DNA of 64,000 nt from Sipunculus nudus (taxonomy: Eukaryota > Annelida > Sipuncula > Golfingiida > Sipunculidae). The position numbers were made by a program, and so were the translations under genes. Shown here piece after piece: positions 23,263 to 34,988 of the stretch; position 1 is the stretch's first letter, and each line of letters starts with the position of its first letter. The stretch lies in the NCBI GenBank assembly GCA_026874595.1, contig CM049307.1, forward strand, positions 59,030,870-59,094,869, in the 5' to 3' direction. The notes beneath the pieces are model-generated. The model saw only the letters and a list, made by a program, of their open reading frames with translations, was not told the origin of the DNA and searched no databases.

Positions 23263-24315
23263 TTTGTGTGTGACATTGACCCATTTCAAATTTCAATACA
23301 GGTATTCACTTTTTCCAGCTATTCCCTCAACAGGCGGGGGACATACTAGGTCTGTTCCACAGATCAACTTTCCCTTGTATAATTTTGGTACATAAATAGC
23401 TCTCACATGACATACACAGTGAAACGTGTGTTTTAGGACCACCCATGGGACTCACAGGTGGTCTTATTGGATAGATCAGTTTTAACCAGTGCGAGTGTGA
23501 TCAGTTCCCTCAAGGGTGCATGCACCCACGATGTTTTTTGTTTTCAAAGAGCTATATTTGGAATACTTAGCAGAAAATACATATATACAAACAAATTTAA
23601 CATTAATTAAGATCCAGTCAGAAAAACCAAGAAATGTAAAAACAATGTTGTGCCAAAGACAGAAATGACTGACTCATCAAGTAAACTACCATGTTTTCCT
23701 TGGTACTTGGGTATTTATGATGCAGGTACTTCATTCCCAGGATGGTTAATAGAGCATAGACATCAAATAATGACAAATAAATAGAGGCAGTGGAGTAAAT
23801 AAAATACTCATAACCTCAGCAAATCTGTAGGGTGACTATTGCCCAACGACAGCAGATATTTTATGTCTTGATATCATCTTGCAGGGGTACTGTGTGTAAG
23901 TTTACAAAATGAGTACAAATTACCTATAAATTTAATGTTATTGTTATATGATCATTATGATGTTTAGAAATCATCCTATTCTTTGTTATTAGGTATTCCA
24001 TTAAACTTCTGTTTCATTTTGTGAACTAAATGTAGCAAAATGGTACACATGGTTTGTTAAATGTTTTAATATATATTGTTATTGGCTTCATGTTTGCATG
24101 GTTAAATTTTTTGTTATTTTCACATTATCATTGTTTTACAAGGGTTCTGTTTTCACAGTTTGCCCATAGTGTGGACTACTCTATTATAATATGAATCAGT
24201 CTGAATCAGTCTGAAAATAATCTGAATGCAAATCGTAAAAATTAGATTATGACTCAAGGTAGCATCCAGCAAGGGGAAATTCTTGTTCATTTTCAGCAGA
24301 TTATTTGAAAAATTT
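23263..24315. other. non-coding stretch, nothing recognised
   Basis: AT-rich, no supported gene. Confidence 0.45.
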
Positions 24316-24366
24316 GATATTGTTTATTTTAGCAGTCTTTGAAAAATAGCTAAAATAAACAATATC
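24316..24366. repeat. perfect 18-bp inverted repeat
   Basis: GATATTGTTTATTTTAGC (24316-24333) is followed after 15 bases by its exact reverse complement (24349-24366). It may be internal to the element whose end is at 24510-24538. Confidence 0.8.
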
Positions 24367-24509
24367 ATGCTAAATAGTCACAAGATCTATTATCATTCAA
24401 ATATTGATATTTTGCTTTACAAATTCCCTTTGACGATGAGTATTTTTATTCATAGGGATTTTATTTTTTGTTAAAAATTTCCCTTTTGCAAATATTGCAG
24501 ATTTGTGAC

Positions 24510-24538
24510 CCTGGCAAACAAAAAGGCAACCACAGTAT
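24510..24538 (-). mobile_element. MITE, TACTGTGGTTG-ended family, isolated end
   Basis: Read on the minus strand this matches the left terminal sequence of the copy at 8435 for 29 bases without a difference (TACTGTGGTTGCCTTTTTGT and onward). The other end was not found. Confidence 0.7.
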
Positions 24539-25944
24539 ATATCATCACAACATTGAGAACATCAGTGTTTGTTATAGTAATACACCATTGAATTTATTCT
24601 GTAAATAATGATGATTTTTTTGTTGTTTTAATTATAAAATAACCATTTGATAAAAGCTACCACATAAACCTGTACATTCAAAACCAGGATGAAAGCTTTC
24701 ATTGCCTTAAAGGAAGAAAAATATGCAAATTTTAATTTTGAAAGAATGTGTGGGTCCTTCAGCCTGAATTTGTTATGTAAACATTTTAATAATCATATAT
24801 TTTCACTATATCTCTGACACCTGCAGTACATCAGTGAGTCGTGATTATATATTTATAAATATTTACACAGCTAGACCTTAAGCCTGTTAGCTTGGCTGTG
24901 AACAGTGAACTGCTTCCTTGAATAATTGGGAAAGAAGCTTGATTTGAATATCAGAAAGTGGACACACATACAGGGTACATGCAGAGTCAGTTCCAGAATT
25001 AAATATCAATTATCATTCAACTACCTTTTAATAGTGTTGGGCCAATCATCGAGTTTTATCGAAAGTCAGTTGGTTTGCTGCCACTTTCAAGCTCTCGATT
25101 ACCAAAAAAACTATCCATTACATCATAATCATGATAATGAGTCTTTGTTTCCAAATAACTTCCGTATGTAACTGAGTTTACCGCGGTAGATGCAAGAACG
25201 GAGGACGGAATAAACCTCTGTGAACTGGCAGAGTTGCAGAAAAAGTGGGGAGAATTATAACATTGCACAACATAGGCGGTATGGCGTTAAAATGCTCCAT
25301 AAATTCTCTGTGTCTATGCAGCAAGTAGATGTCCTGGATTGTGGTTAAATTCTTGATTATTATAAATAATTAAAATGAAACTTTTAAAAGCATATTTTAC
25401 TAATGATAGGAAAATATAAAAAGTGCAAAAACTTCTTTTCTTAAGGTAGAATTACTAAGACATATGGGCTTGGTTAAGAAAGTACAGTTTCACAGAAAAC
25501 TGCATGTTTCATTATATTTGCCGTAACCGATTATTAATTGATCATAGATCGGTTTGCTCAAACGATGATCGATTATGAAAAAGGAACCAACTCCCACCAC
25601 TACCTATTAATGACATTGACTTTATGTTATCAGTAGTGTTAGGTTTGATTATTAGTAAGTTAGCCAGATACCATATATGAGGTAAGTAACATCCCATATA
25701 TTAAGTAATCTTTCTAGTGTCTAAAGCATTGATGAAGAAATTATAATTGTTACTTCCCTGTAAGTTATATCATGTATTATAATATTTATGTCATATATTA
25801 TAATAATTATGTCATGTATTATAATTACAGAAATCAAATGACATAATCATCATCAAACTGTATGATATTATATAAAGTAATATTTTGATATATTGTAATT
25901 GTAATTAAGTATATTCTATTGAAATATTAATTAATAAACAGTAA
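24539..25944. other. non-coding stretch with a possible TIR element
   Basis: No gene is supported. AGTGTTGGGCC near 25034 and CCCACCACT near 25594 could be the ends of one element, with CGATCAT-type words inside both ends. This is weak. A short AT-rich tandem (TAATTATGTCATGTATTA-like) lies at about 25765-25830. Confidence 0.35.
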
Positions 25945-26095
25945 AACTTCGAAATAACAACCACCAGTTGGACCACAATAAATTGAGGTCTTATATAAAG
26001 AACAAAAAAGAATTGGGCCATTGATCAAGTGATTGTTATTTTGAGGTGGTCGCTAAACATAGGTGGTCATTAGGTAAAATTTTTCTGTAATATAT
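25945..26095. mobile_element. small MITE-like repeat with GAGGTGGTCG interior
   Basis: It begins CAGTAAAACTTCGAAATAAC and contains TTTTGAGGTGGTCGCTAAAC. It is similar in plan to 62242-62432, which begins ACAGAGAAACTTCAAAATTACGACC and ends GAGGTTTTACAGTA. Ends are imperfect inverted repeats. Confidence 0.55.
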
Positions 26096-27111
26096 TGGTA
26101 GGAACAAAAGCAGTTAGGTATATTTTTAATTTTCCTTGCGTAATGGTGTGAAATTAATATATTCTTACACAAGTGCGTAGGTCCTAACCTGGCAAGGTAC
26201 TTAATCATCAGCCGAAAAAAACTTCCAGGGGGTCTAACTGAAGGGGAAGCAAAATCATAATCAATGTCATGAGTACCAGCGATCGGTTGACTTTGAACCA
26301 GGAACTTACTCACTTGCACTCTTGGTATGGTTCGAATATGCTGACAGTTCATACTGTGTTTGTATGTTTATCATGGATTCTGTTTGTTCTGAAAGGGAAG
26401 TGTTAATATTGACTCACAGTAATCAACACATTCTAGGGATTGAAGTTGTATTGTTTTTACTGGCCACTAAAGGATAAAGGAGATATGCTATGATATAGTC
26501 TTCCTTTAACTCTCAGTTAACAATGTGCCGTTCTAAGTGAGCATTTATTTTCAAAAGCGTTTGTGGTATTAAATATAGTGAATTAAATATGCTTAAAGGT
26601 GAATTTGGATGTTGATAACAAGTGATTAATTGAAAACATTTTATAATTGCTAAAAATTTCAAAAATTAAAATATTTTAAAAACATTTACTGCTTAGTCAT
26701 ACTTAGACATTTGTTATTGATATATAATTATATAAATATATAAAAAATTGATATACAAAAATATGCAGCTTAAAAAACTTACATTGGGTCCATTTTGTGA
26801 TACTTTTTTTTGTGAGAAATATTGGTACATTGAGATCCATAGTTTCTTCATACAGAAGTCAGTTTTTTCCTCTGCAAAGGGAGCTATGCAGTCACCTATA
26901 TTTGTTTGTTTGTATGTAAGCAGAATTTTGTTGAAACTCCTGAACCAACTTCCATGAAACTTTGTGGAATGGTAGGACATGGCCCATGGAAGATCACATT
27001 TTCATGAATCCAGATCAAGGGACAGATCCATTCATATTGTTTTGGCTTGTTGATAACTGAATTAATGTTGCAGATGGATTGATAAAGCAGATTTTGACAT
27101 TTGAAAGTGTA
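26096..27111. other. non-coding stretch
   Basis: No gene is supported. The segment at about 26915-27020 (AACTTCCATGAAACTTTGTGG, then GGGACAGATCCATTCAT) has the style of a dispersed repeat. Confidence 0.4.
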
Positions 27112-27390
27112 AAACTAAGGTTCCTTATGTATGGAATGCAGCATGCAGAATGCAGGATGCGGAATGTGTGTTGAGAGATTTCCTAAGTACCGGCACAGCA
27201 GTATGCATGTTTTCTATGTGTTGCTCCTGGATACCATGCTGAACCGGCAAAAATTGCTACATGTAGCAATTTGTTTTGCCGGATATGCATTCCGCATTCT
27301 TGACCTGCACATAAGGAATTTTACCTTATTTATTTAGTTAATACTGATTTTTATATGCATACCTCATTCTGCATGATGCATTCTGCATTT
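27112..27390. mobile_element. foldback-like element with GCATTC subrepeats
   Basis: AAGGTTCCTTATGT at the left is mirrored by ACATAAGGAATTTTACCTT near 27308-27326. The left arm has GAATGCAGCATGCAGAATGC-type subrepeats and the right arm has ATGCATTCCGCATTC. A near-perfect palindrome centred on CTACATGTAG, with CCGGCAAAA ends, lies at 27244-27282. A further GCATTCTGCAT block follows at about 27366-27388. Confidence 0.65.
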
Positions 27391-27867
27391 CTTACATAAT
27401 GAATCTCAAGTTAAGGCATTAAGGTAGGTCAGGGAAGATTCCAAATTAAGGTTCAGATTCAGCAAGATTGGCAGAGTTATGTGTTTTACCGAGGCCCTTT
27501 GTAGTGTGACAGAATATATTGAGCATGTATTTGCTACCAATGTTCTTTGTGAATTGCAGACCCTTGTTTCGAAACTGGCAAGTGATGTATTAAGTGTCTG
27601 TTCATATGGTAAGGTATCAGACCTCACTTAGTCTGAGAAATGATTCACTACAAAGTGACCCCAGGCTCAGTAAGTGGTGTTTTAGGTATAGTTGTGTGTT
27701 AGTGATCCTGTTGACCTGAATCCCAGAGATAAGCAAGGTGTATTTATCATACTGAAGAGATCTAAGGTGATTGAACGGTCATGCTTCTATCAGTTCTGTA
27801 CATGTATTAATATTATGCTTTAAAAAGTCAGTGTTTCTTATTATGTATGATCATATAAATAATACAT
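27391..27867. other. non-coding stretch, nothing recognised
   Basis: No supported gene or repeat. Confidence 0.45.
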
Positions 27868-28336
27868 TTAAAGGTGCCCATTCACCTACCTTTCGAAAAA
27901 GAATTAATGTAATTTCTGGCTTCCTCTGTGTATATATCAATGATCTTAGGGTAATTTTGGTTGTGAAAGTTCTTATAATGCTTTCTTGAAGGCTGTATTA
28001 ACTTTTTTATCATCAATATATTTGTAAACACAGCAGTTTTGACAAACAGGAAAAACATGAAACTCAGGGTGGTACCAGTAGGTTGTATATATGGGGAGGT
28101 AGAAAGGTCACTTGTTGCAAAATCTCATATGCAAAGCTCTGGCTTATCTGACATGCTGCCAAATCCCCTTGTATTTGTTTTATTTTTTACAACCCCTACA
28201 TATTATAAGCACATTGATATAAACAAAACAAGGAGCCCGTGTGTGGTGATATCCACATTTTCTGGCCGATTTTGTAAAATCCCTAAAGGATTACCTTTAG
28301 TTTATAAGGGTCAGATAGGTGATTGGGCCCCTTTAA
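27868..28336 (+). mobile_element. TTAA-flanked MITE (piggyBac-like), copy 2
   Basis: TTAA lies at 27868-27871 and 28333-28336, with the same terminal sequences as the copy at 21028 and an alignable interior (for example TTGTAAACACAGCA and CACATTGATATAAACAAAAC). Length is 469 bp. The open frame at 28039-28353 overlaps the element and is not considered a gene. Confidence 0.8.
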
Positions 28337-31300
28337 TATTAATAGATTATTAAATGCTTTAACAACCGCTGTTTTTGACACATACACTTTACCTCTATCG
28401 ACTGTCATGTAGTAGTATGTCATACATGGAGTTTCTCATGCAAAATTCTGAAATGGGAGTGTTCAAATTAGTACCAAGTAGAGTCACTTCATAGGCCTAA
28501 TTGAATATTATGAATATTACAAGTTTGTACACTCTGGTAGGACAAACAGTATATTTGTATAATAATTAAATTATTCAGAATGGCCTAGTCAATGCAATGG
28601 TTAAAACATAATTCCTCCGACTAACAGAGCCATCAAACATACTTTGCTGTGCCACAAAGCTTAGAACAGGTACTGCCACCTCATGGAAAATTATATAACT
28701 AAATTACAGCTCTCTGGCCAACTATTTCATGGAGTGGTAAATTCCACTGGTTATGGGATGGTCAGCACCACACATCACCGACTCGCAGAACTAAGGTCTT
28801 TTCCAGTGATGTCAGCAGTAATTGGTGGTCTTTCCAAGAATAATTTTCAAAACCAACATGGTTCATTCAGTCATTGCCTATTGCGGTCTTCCTGTTGGCT
28901 ACTAATATTCCCACTAAATCAGCCTTAATATTTTTAGGCCCTTGCCTATGTTTAGTTCAGCGAGACTTTAAACACTATAACCCTCAGCCTCAGTGTTACC
29001 TATCAGACCATCAGTCTTCAGTGTGAGCCTGTTCAAACAAAAAGTAACAAACACCAGCTTACACAGTTAGTGTGAGAAAATCAGGTGTACACATGACAAA
29101 TACAGTCAAAATGTAATACATGTACCCGCTTGCTGAAACGATCACCATGATTTGTGTGTTGACAAATTGGCAGTGGCTTAGGGAACCAATACATGGGTTC
29201 ACACTAAAGATGCTAGCTTCTCCTGTCATCTGGACAGAGGGAATGTTGCTGTAGTGTATACAATGCACTTACTTTTGTCGCATGGATCATAATGTTCATA
29301 CAACAGATATATCATTGGACACGTGGTCAGTGTATGGAGTGATATATCACAAGGTAAGTGTATCGAGTACCTGAATACATGATTTCTGTGCAAATGTTAC
29401 CAAGCGGGTTGAGCTCTCTATTGCATATACTGATGGGACCACTGTTGGTGTTCTCATTGAAAAGACTGCCATTCATGTGAGGCCTTATTTGCAAATGCAG
29501 GGGAATCGTCAGGTCCTCAAAAAGCCTTGTGACACCCTAATATGCAAATATCAGGGGTTCACCATAAGGAATTTACAGGGCTTTTGTGATAAGAGGTGGC
29601 ATAGAGTTACGTCTGTCAGTACATGGAATTGTGTCTTATTTTAAGCATTATAGCAGTAAAAATACATAGGCCCTGGCAGGGCTATAAATTATAAAGGGTG
29701 TTTGTAAACATTGGTACTTGGGCTTGCTGTTGAGGGTACTATAGTAAAGGTAAAACAAACATGTATACACTTACTTTATATACCTTTACTATAGTATAAA
29801 TATACTACTGCTGTTTTCTCCTATTTTAAAGTATAGATGATTCAAAGTCCATACCTGTAACATCTGTAATATAATATGAAATATCCTGTAATTAATACTA
29901 ACTCAACTTCATGTTTATTATAATGAATGTGCCAAAACTCAGCTTACAACTTTAAATATTTATATGATAAATTATACAAAAACTGACATATTACCATGTC
30001 TATTGGAATATTTTAATAATAACAAAATATAAGTTTTAGATATTTTTGATCCTATTAGAAATAATAGTGTATATGCATGAGCTTAAAAACCTTTTAAGTT
30101 ATGTGACTACCTGCTAAGCAATATGACAGCAAACTGTGTCATACAAACACACTCACAGGGGGGTCAACTGTACAAACATTTTACAGATACAGGGGTCATT
30201 GGTGAGATGCCCAACTGTGAACACTGGCTGAGGGCCTGCTGATCACAGCATGGTTACTAATTTAAATCCATGAAAATATCAAACATGTATATACTAACTT
30301 TATATACCTTTACAATACCGCTTTTATTTGCTGCTCATATATTGTAATGGAATACCTGAGCTTGCAAAAAATTATGGGATATTTGTGGGAAACATTACTG
30401 GTTCCCATGAGAAATCCTGTATTTTGCCAGGGTTGGCTGTTTGCATGTATATAGCTGCAAGATTTGCAATTTGTGGGATTACTCTCCCAGCTAGCCGCTT
30501 AAATCTGTTTGAGTGAGCATTATGAATAGAGTCCAAATGATTCCAGCTTCTACCATATCTGCTACTGTTGTACTGTTAATCCCACTAGTGAACCGGAAAT
30601 TGCACTTGCCTCACCTTCAACAAAAACTGCTCCATTGAACATTTAAGAATTAAACTGGGCAGCACCAGCTTAACTAAGGGTGTTCAACACCTTTAAGCTC
30701 TGCTTGTCTAGCCCCATTCTTCTGGTGAAAATGGATCTAGTAGCTATTTCCAGTTGCTTTGGATCAGTTGAGAAACATGACATGCCCATAACCCTTAGCT
30801 AATCCCAACAAAGCTGTAAACAATTTACTTTACTCATTTGTAGCAGTAGCTTTTGATGAAATTTGGTGGAGAGAACTGGTCAGGACAGAGATCTGATCAT
30901 GAAGCTAAGTCTCTGCCCTGGTGGGAAATGATGGACATGAAATATGATTACTTAAGAGTCTTTTAAGAGTTCAGGGTAGACATTCTAAAAAACAGGTAGT
31001 ATGGCTCACACAGGTCCTGAAAAACTAAGGAAGTCCAAAAATTTGAAACCACAGAATTTAAAAGACATTAATATCCTTTACCAGTTGAAAGTCATTAGAG
31101 CTATATTTAACCATAGCTAATAATCTTTTACCCATCAGTCTGCAGTCGATTCACTGGTCATTTGCAGTTCACATTTTATGTTCAATAAACAGGTTTAAAA
31201 TCTCCTGCCAAACCTGCAGTTAGGTAACTTTGTCCTCCCTGGTGTGATGTACTTAACAAATGCAGTATTCTCCTTTACAAGCTGTATACATGTATGCTTA

Positions 31301-32054
31301 TTGAGGTTCAAAAGGAAGTTCACATTATGTCACTCCTATTATACCAGACAGGATGGGAAAATAAACAGTTGGTAACTGGTTGTCAGTGGATAAGAGAAGC
31401 ATTAGGATGTATGATGAAGTTAATATGATGTGACACTGACGGGTCAGCACATACCATACAGCATGGCCTGTATATAAAGTGGCAAATTAATGATGCATTT
31501 AATAACTAAAGCAGTACAGGACAAATATAGATAAAAGTAGCTAAGTTTAGAAAGGATATTATTTACTATTACTGAGTTGTTAATCCATTAAATCTATATG
31601 ATTTTGGATACTTGCTGCAATTTATTTTACATAATCATGCCCTACGGAAAGCTTGTTAAGGCATTTATAAAACATGTCACATATTCCAGGAATTGATAAA
31701 GTTTGGTACTGTGGACTGGTCTATGCTTTATCACATTGCTCTATTTGCTCCCAGGAATGCTTAGGGCAAAGGATAATAGCATATTATTGTCAGTTAGTTT
31801 ATAATTCCTCCACCAGGGGGTGAGGTATTTTGTTTCTTCCTTGCTTTGTTTGTTAAAATCTAACCATAATTTCGTTCATCTTTATATGATTTTAATTCAG
31901 TTTTCTATACCATTGTGAGATTGGGTAATTTCTTTGTCCCAGCTGAGAGCCAGGGCCATTCATTGTTATTTTGTTGCCATTGATGCCAGACCATTGAGTT
32001 GATGAAATAGGATACTGTAGCACAGAGCAGTGTTTGAGTAAGATCCAGATATGG
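28337..32054. other. long non-coding stretch
   Basis: No gene is supported. A perfect 15-bp inverted repeat (ACTATAGTAAAGGTA, 29738-29752 and 29781-29795) is present. The flanking word ACTTTATATACCTTTAC recurs near 30296. A CTCCACCAGGGGGTGAGG segment near 31807 looks like the edge of a dispersed repeat. Confidence 0.45.
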
Positions 32055-32076
32055 TATATATATATATATATATATA
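32055..32076. repeat. (TA)n microsatellite
   Basis: Eleven TA units in a row, 28 bases before the MITE at 32104. Confidence 0.9.
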
Positions 32077-32103
32077 AATATAAGCTCAGACTTCTGTTCT
32101 AGT

Positions 32104-32440
32104 TAGGCCAAACAAAACAAAGGTATGGTTCTCAGGCACCGCCTGCATCAATTTTAAACCCCCGCATCAAAAATTTTTATTTTGATTTTCAAAAGAAACT
32201 AACCAATTTTGAGCTCCAGCCGCTTTCAAGAAGATAAAATCATACAATTTTGATCAAATTTCCTTTCTTTATGTAGTACTTTTGCTTGTTTCGCTAATGA
32301 AATCTGTTAATATCATGCTTTTCCTTTTATCATTTGACTTTTTTATCGATACATACAAAAAATTAAAAATAAATAAAACGCACGCTTGCATTGATTTATG
32401 AAAAAAAATGCCTGAGAACCAAACTGTATTTTTTTGTTTG
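32104..32440 (-). mobile_element. MITE, GGTATGGTTCTCAGG-ended family, copy 2
   Basis: TAGGCCAAAC and GGTATGGTTCTCAGGCACCG at the left, with TGCCTGAGAACC at about 32409-32420 towards the right end. The interior aligns with the reverse complement of the copy at 8966 (for example TTTTTATTTTGATTTTCAA and TTTATCATTTGAC). The right terminus is more degraded than the left. Confidence 0.85.
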
Positions 32441-32469
32441 CTCTATGTATAATATTTTTCATAAAAGTT

Positions 32470-32545
32470 AGATAGTGAGGTCCATGGATAGAGCACAGGA
32501 TAAAGCTGGGAGACTAAGTTTGAATCTCAGCCGAGATTTTTCACG
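32470..32545 (+). mobile_element. tRNA-like SINE head (diverged)
   Basis: GTGAGGTCCATGGATAGAGCAC resembles the D-arm region of tRNA-derived SINEs, and AGTTTGAATCTC about 45 bases on resembles a B box (GGTTCGAATCTC). The body downstream was not delimited. It is too diverged to be a working tRNA. Confidence 0.45.
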
Positions 32546-32801
32546 GCCTGCCCTTGCCTCCAGAGGGTGAACACTTTGTGGGCTTAATGGGAAAGCCATG
32601 CCCCATGGGTGTGTATTACTTCCAAAGGAGCAAGCCTTTCAGTAGTTTCTATGTATTATGACCAAGCAGTCTGGATGGAAATTAAAACACCCATGACCCA
32701 TAGGTGTGGTACACCAAGCCTGGTTGATGCCAGGATAAACGTGTTCCCACCATGTCACAAAGTCCTGAACTTAAGTAAAAAATTGATAGTGGATACCTTT
32801 T
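32546..32801. other. non-coding stretch, possibly SINE body
   Basis: Follows the tRNA-like head directly. No gene is supported. Confidence 0.35.
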
Positions 32802-34100
32802 TTAGCTCAGCTGACTATAAGTCATAGTTAGACTATAAGTCAATGTTAGATGTCCCCAAGATCTCCTACCAAGCCGAAAACTGGGTCTTTGTGACTTCAT
32901 TCCTTTGAGAAATTAAGGAAAAACCTCAATTTTTTATTAAAAACCTATTTTCACACTTCAGGACTGCCTAATATCAAAACCACTCATCTGTTTTTCCTCA
33001 TATTTAATATAAATAATCCTCTATATAATTCCTATGTACATGCCAGAAATTAGGTCTGTATTAAGTAATTTAAAAAAGTTATGGGCCCAAACATAATGCA
33101 TTTTGTAAATAATCAGGAAAGAAATTATTGCACTTAACACAAAACTTTTTAAAGCTAAGCACTTTTTTTCCAGTAATATTACTTTTATTAATCAAAATTA
33201 AATTGTATACCCAAAATAAGATCAAAATCTTTTAAATTTTTTAAAATATTAGCAAAAATAAAAAATTGGTACCTTAAATTTTGCCCAAATTTGACCATGG
33301 CACGTTTTTTTGCTGTAACTGCTGTGGATTTAATTTTTACAACATGTTTTTGTTAGCATTTCAACTGTTAACACCAAAAATTTGAAACCAGTTGATTAAA
33401 AACTGTAGATTTTATTCAAGTTTTCAAGCACCATGTCACATATTGCTAGTGTTATGCAGTTTGCTAGAGCTCAGCTCCCGAGCTTAAATTTGGCATACAG
33501 TTGGATTTCTCCAAAATCCCCTATCATGCCAAGAATTTGGTCACTAGGACTTAATTCCTTCGAGATATCAATGAAAAACTTCATTTTTCCATTAAAAAAA
33601 CCCATTGTTACACTTTAAGACTGCCTCATATCAAAACCACTGATCTGACTTTGATCATATATAATATACATATTTTTCTATACATTCGCTATGCACATGC
33701 CAGAAATGATGTCAGTATTGTGTATTTTTTTTAAGTTATGGGCCCAAACATAATGCACTTTTTTAAAAATCAAGAAATATATTTACTCACCTTAGATGAG
33801 AATTGCTGAAGCTGGAGACTTTTTGTCAAGAATATAACTTTATTTAATCAAGATTCGATTGTTTACCCAAAATTAGATCTGAATTTTGCAAATTTTTCAA
33901 GTTATTAGCTTAAATAAAAAATCAATACCCTAAATTTTGTCCAACTTTGGCAATGGCATGTTTTTTTTCTGTAAGCACTGTTGATTTAATTTTCACAGCA
34001 TATATACATAAGGATTTAATCTTTTAAAATCTGTAATTTCAAAGGAATTGATGGAAAAGAGTAGCTTTTATTCAAGTTTTCATACACCATGTCAAGTGTT
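32802..34100 (+). repeat. large dimeric repeat, copy A
   Basis: It starts AGCTCAGCTGACTATAAGTCA like copy C at 37199 but lacks the CCGT-rich head. Two diverged half-units of about 600 bp follow each other. The first has GATGTCCCCAAGATCTCCTA and the second GATTTCTCCAAAATCCCCTA; both then have CTGCC(T)AATATCAAAACCACT-type words and GTTATGGGCCCAAACATAAT. The sequence is AT-rich and non-coding. Confidence 0.85.
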
Positions 34101-34988
34101 GTTTACATCTAGCCCACCTAGTAGTAAAGCCTTCACTTGCATTATGTAACCCACCCCAGGCAGCTTGTCTTGGCTCAGCTGGGCCACTACTAGCAGGCTT
34201 CTTCTCTGCCCTGCACACCCTCCCCCCCCCCCCCCCAGATGATGCATTAACTAGATGAATGTTATAATTTTCTGTATTTCATTTTATTCTTGGCTATGCT
34301 ACATTTTAGATTTTGTATTTACCACCAGGGTTACAATGATTAAAGTGCACATTTAATTGTGTCCACAAAGTGGTGTATTGCTATGAAAGTGTGGATGTTC
34401 ATCAGATAAGTAATTCCTTCCTTGAGAAGAGTAAAAACTTCACAAGGTGTGAAATTGACTATTAATTCCAGGAATAAATTAAAGCTTAGATTGTAATTAG
34501 CATAATGATATTGTTTGTCCCTCATTCAACCAACAGTGTGTATACTTTATTTGAAAAGATGTTTTTATTTTACCAAATTTACAGAATCTTATTTTATTTT
34601 GGTGAATAAGATTAAGCATGTACTGAAAACTCCAATGTGCAAAACTTTTTAATAGTGATTCAAGGAATAATCTTGCAGATGCCATGTTGTGGCATTATTT
34701 TCTTTTAAATTCAGTTTAAAAATTTGTGATTTAAAAATAATAAAAATATATGTGTATGCATAATATGACCCAATACGAGCTACACTCTGGATGTATAATG
34801 ATTGCAACTAAGAATTCTAATATTTTAACTTATATTTTCAGTGTTTTTTTAATACAAATTTATAAAACTTGTAAATAAAAAAAATTAATCAGATAAAAAC
34901 TATTTTAATGGAAAAAGTGGATATGCTTAAATAATATATAAACTTAAATGTATTATTCCCTTGAATGTGAAATAAAGGTATTAGTCCA
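34101..34988. other. non-coding stretch between repeat copies
   Basis: No supported gene. A C-run lies near 34221-34236. Confidence 0.45.

Noticed and set aside
28039-28353. 104-codon plus-strand frame
   Set aside because: Lies mostly in the TTAA-flanked MITE. The sibling copy at 21028 does not keep the frame.
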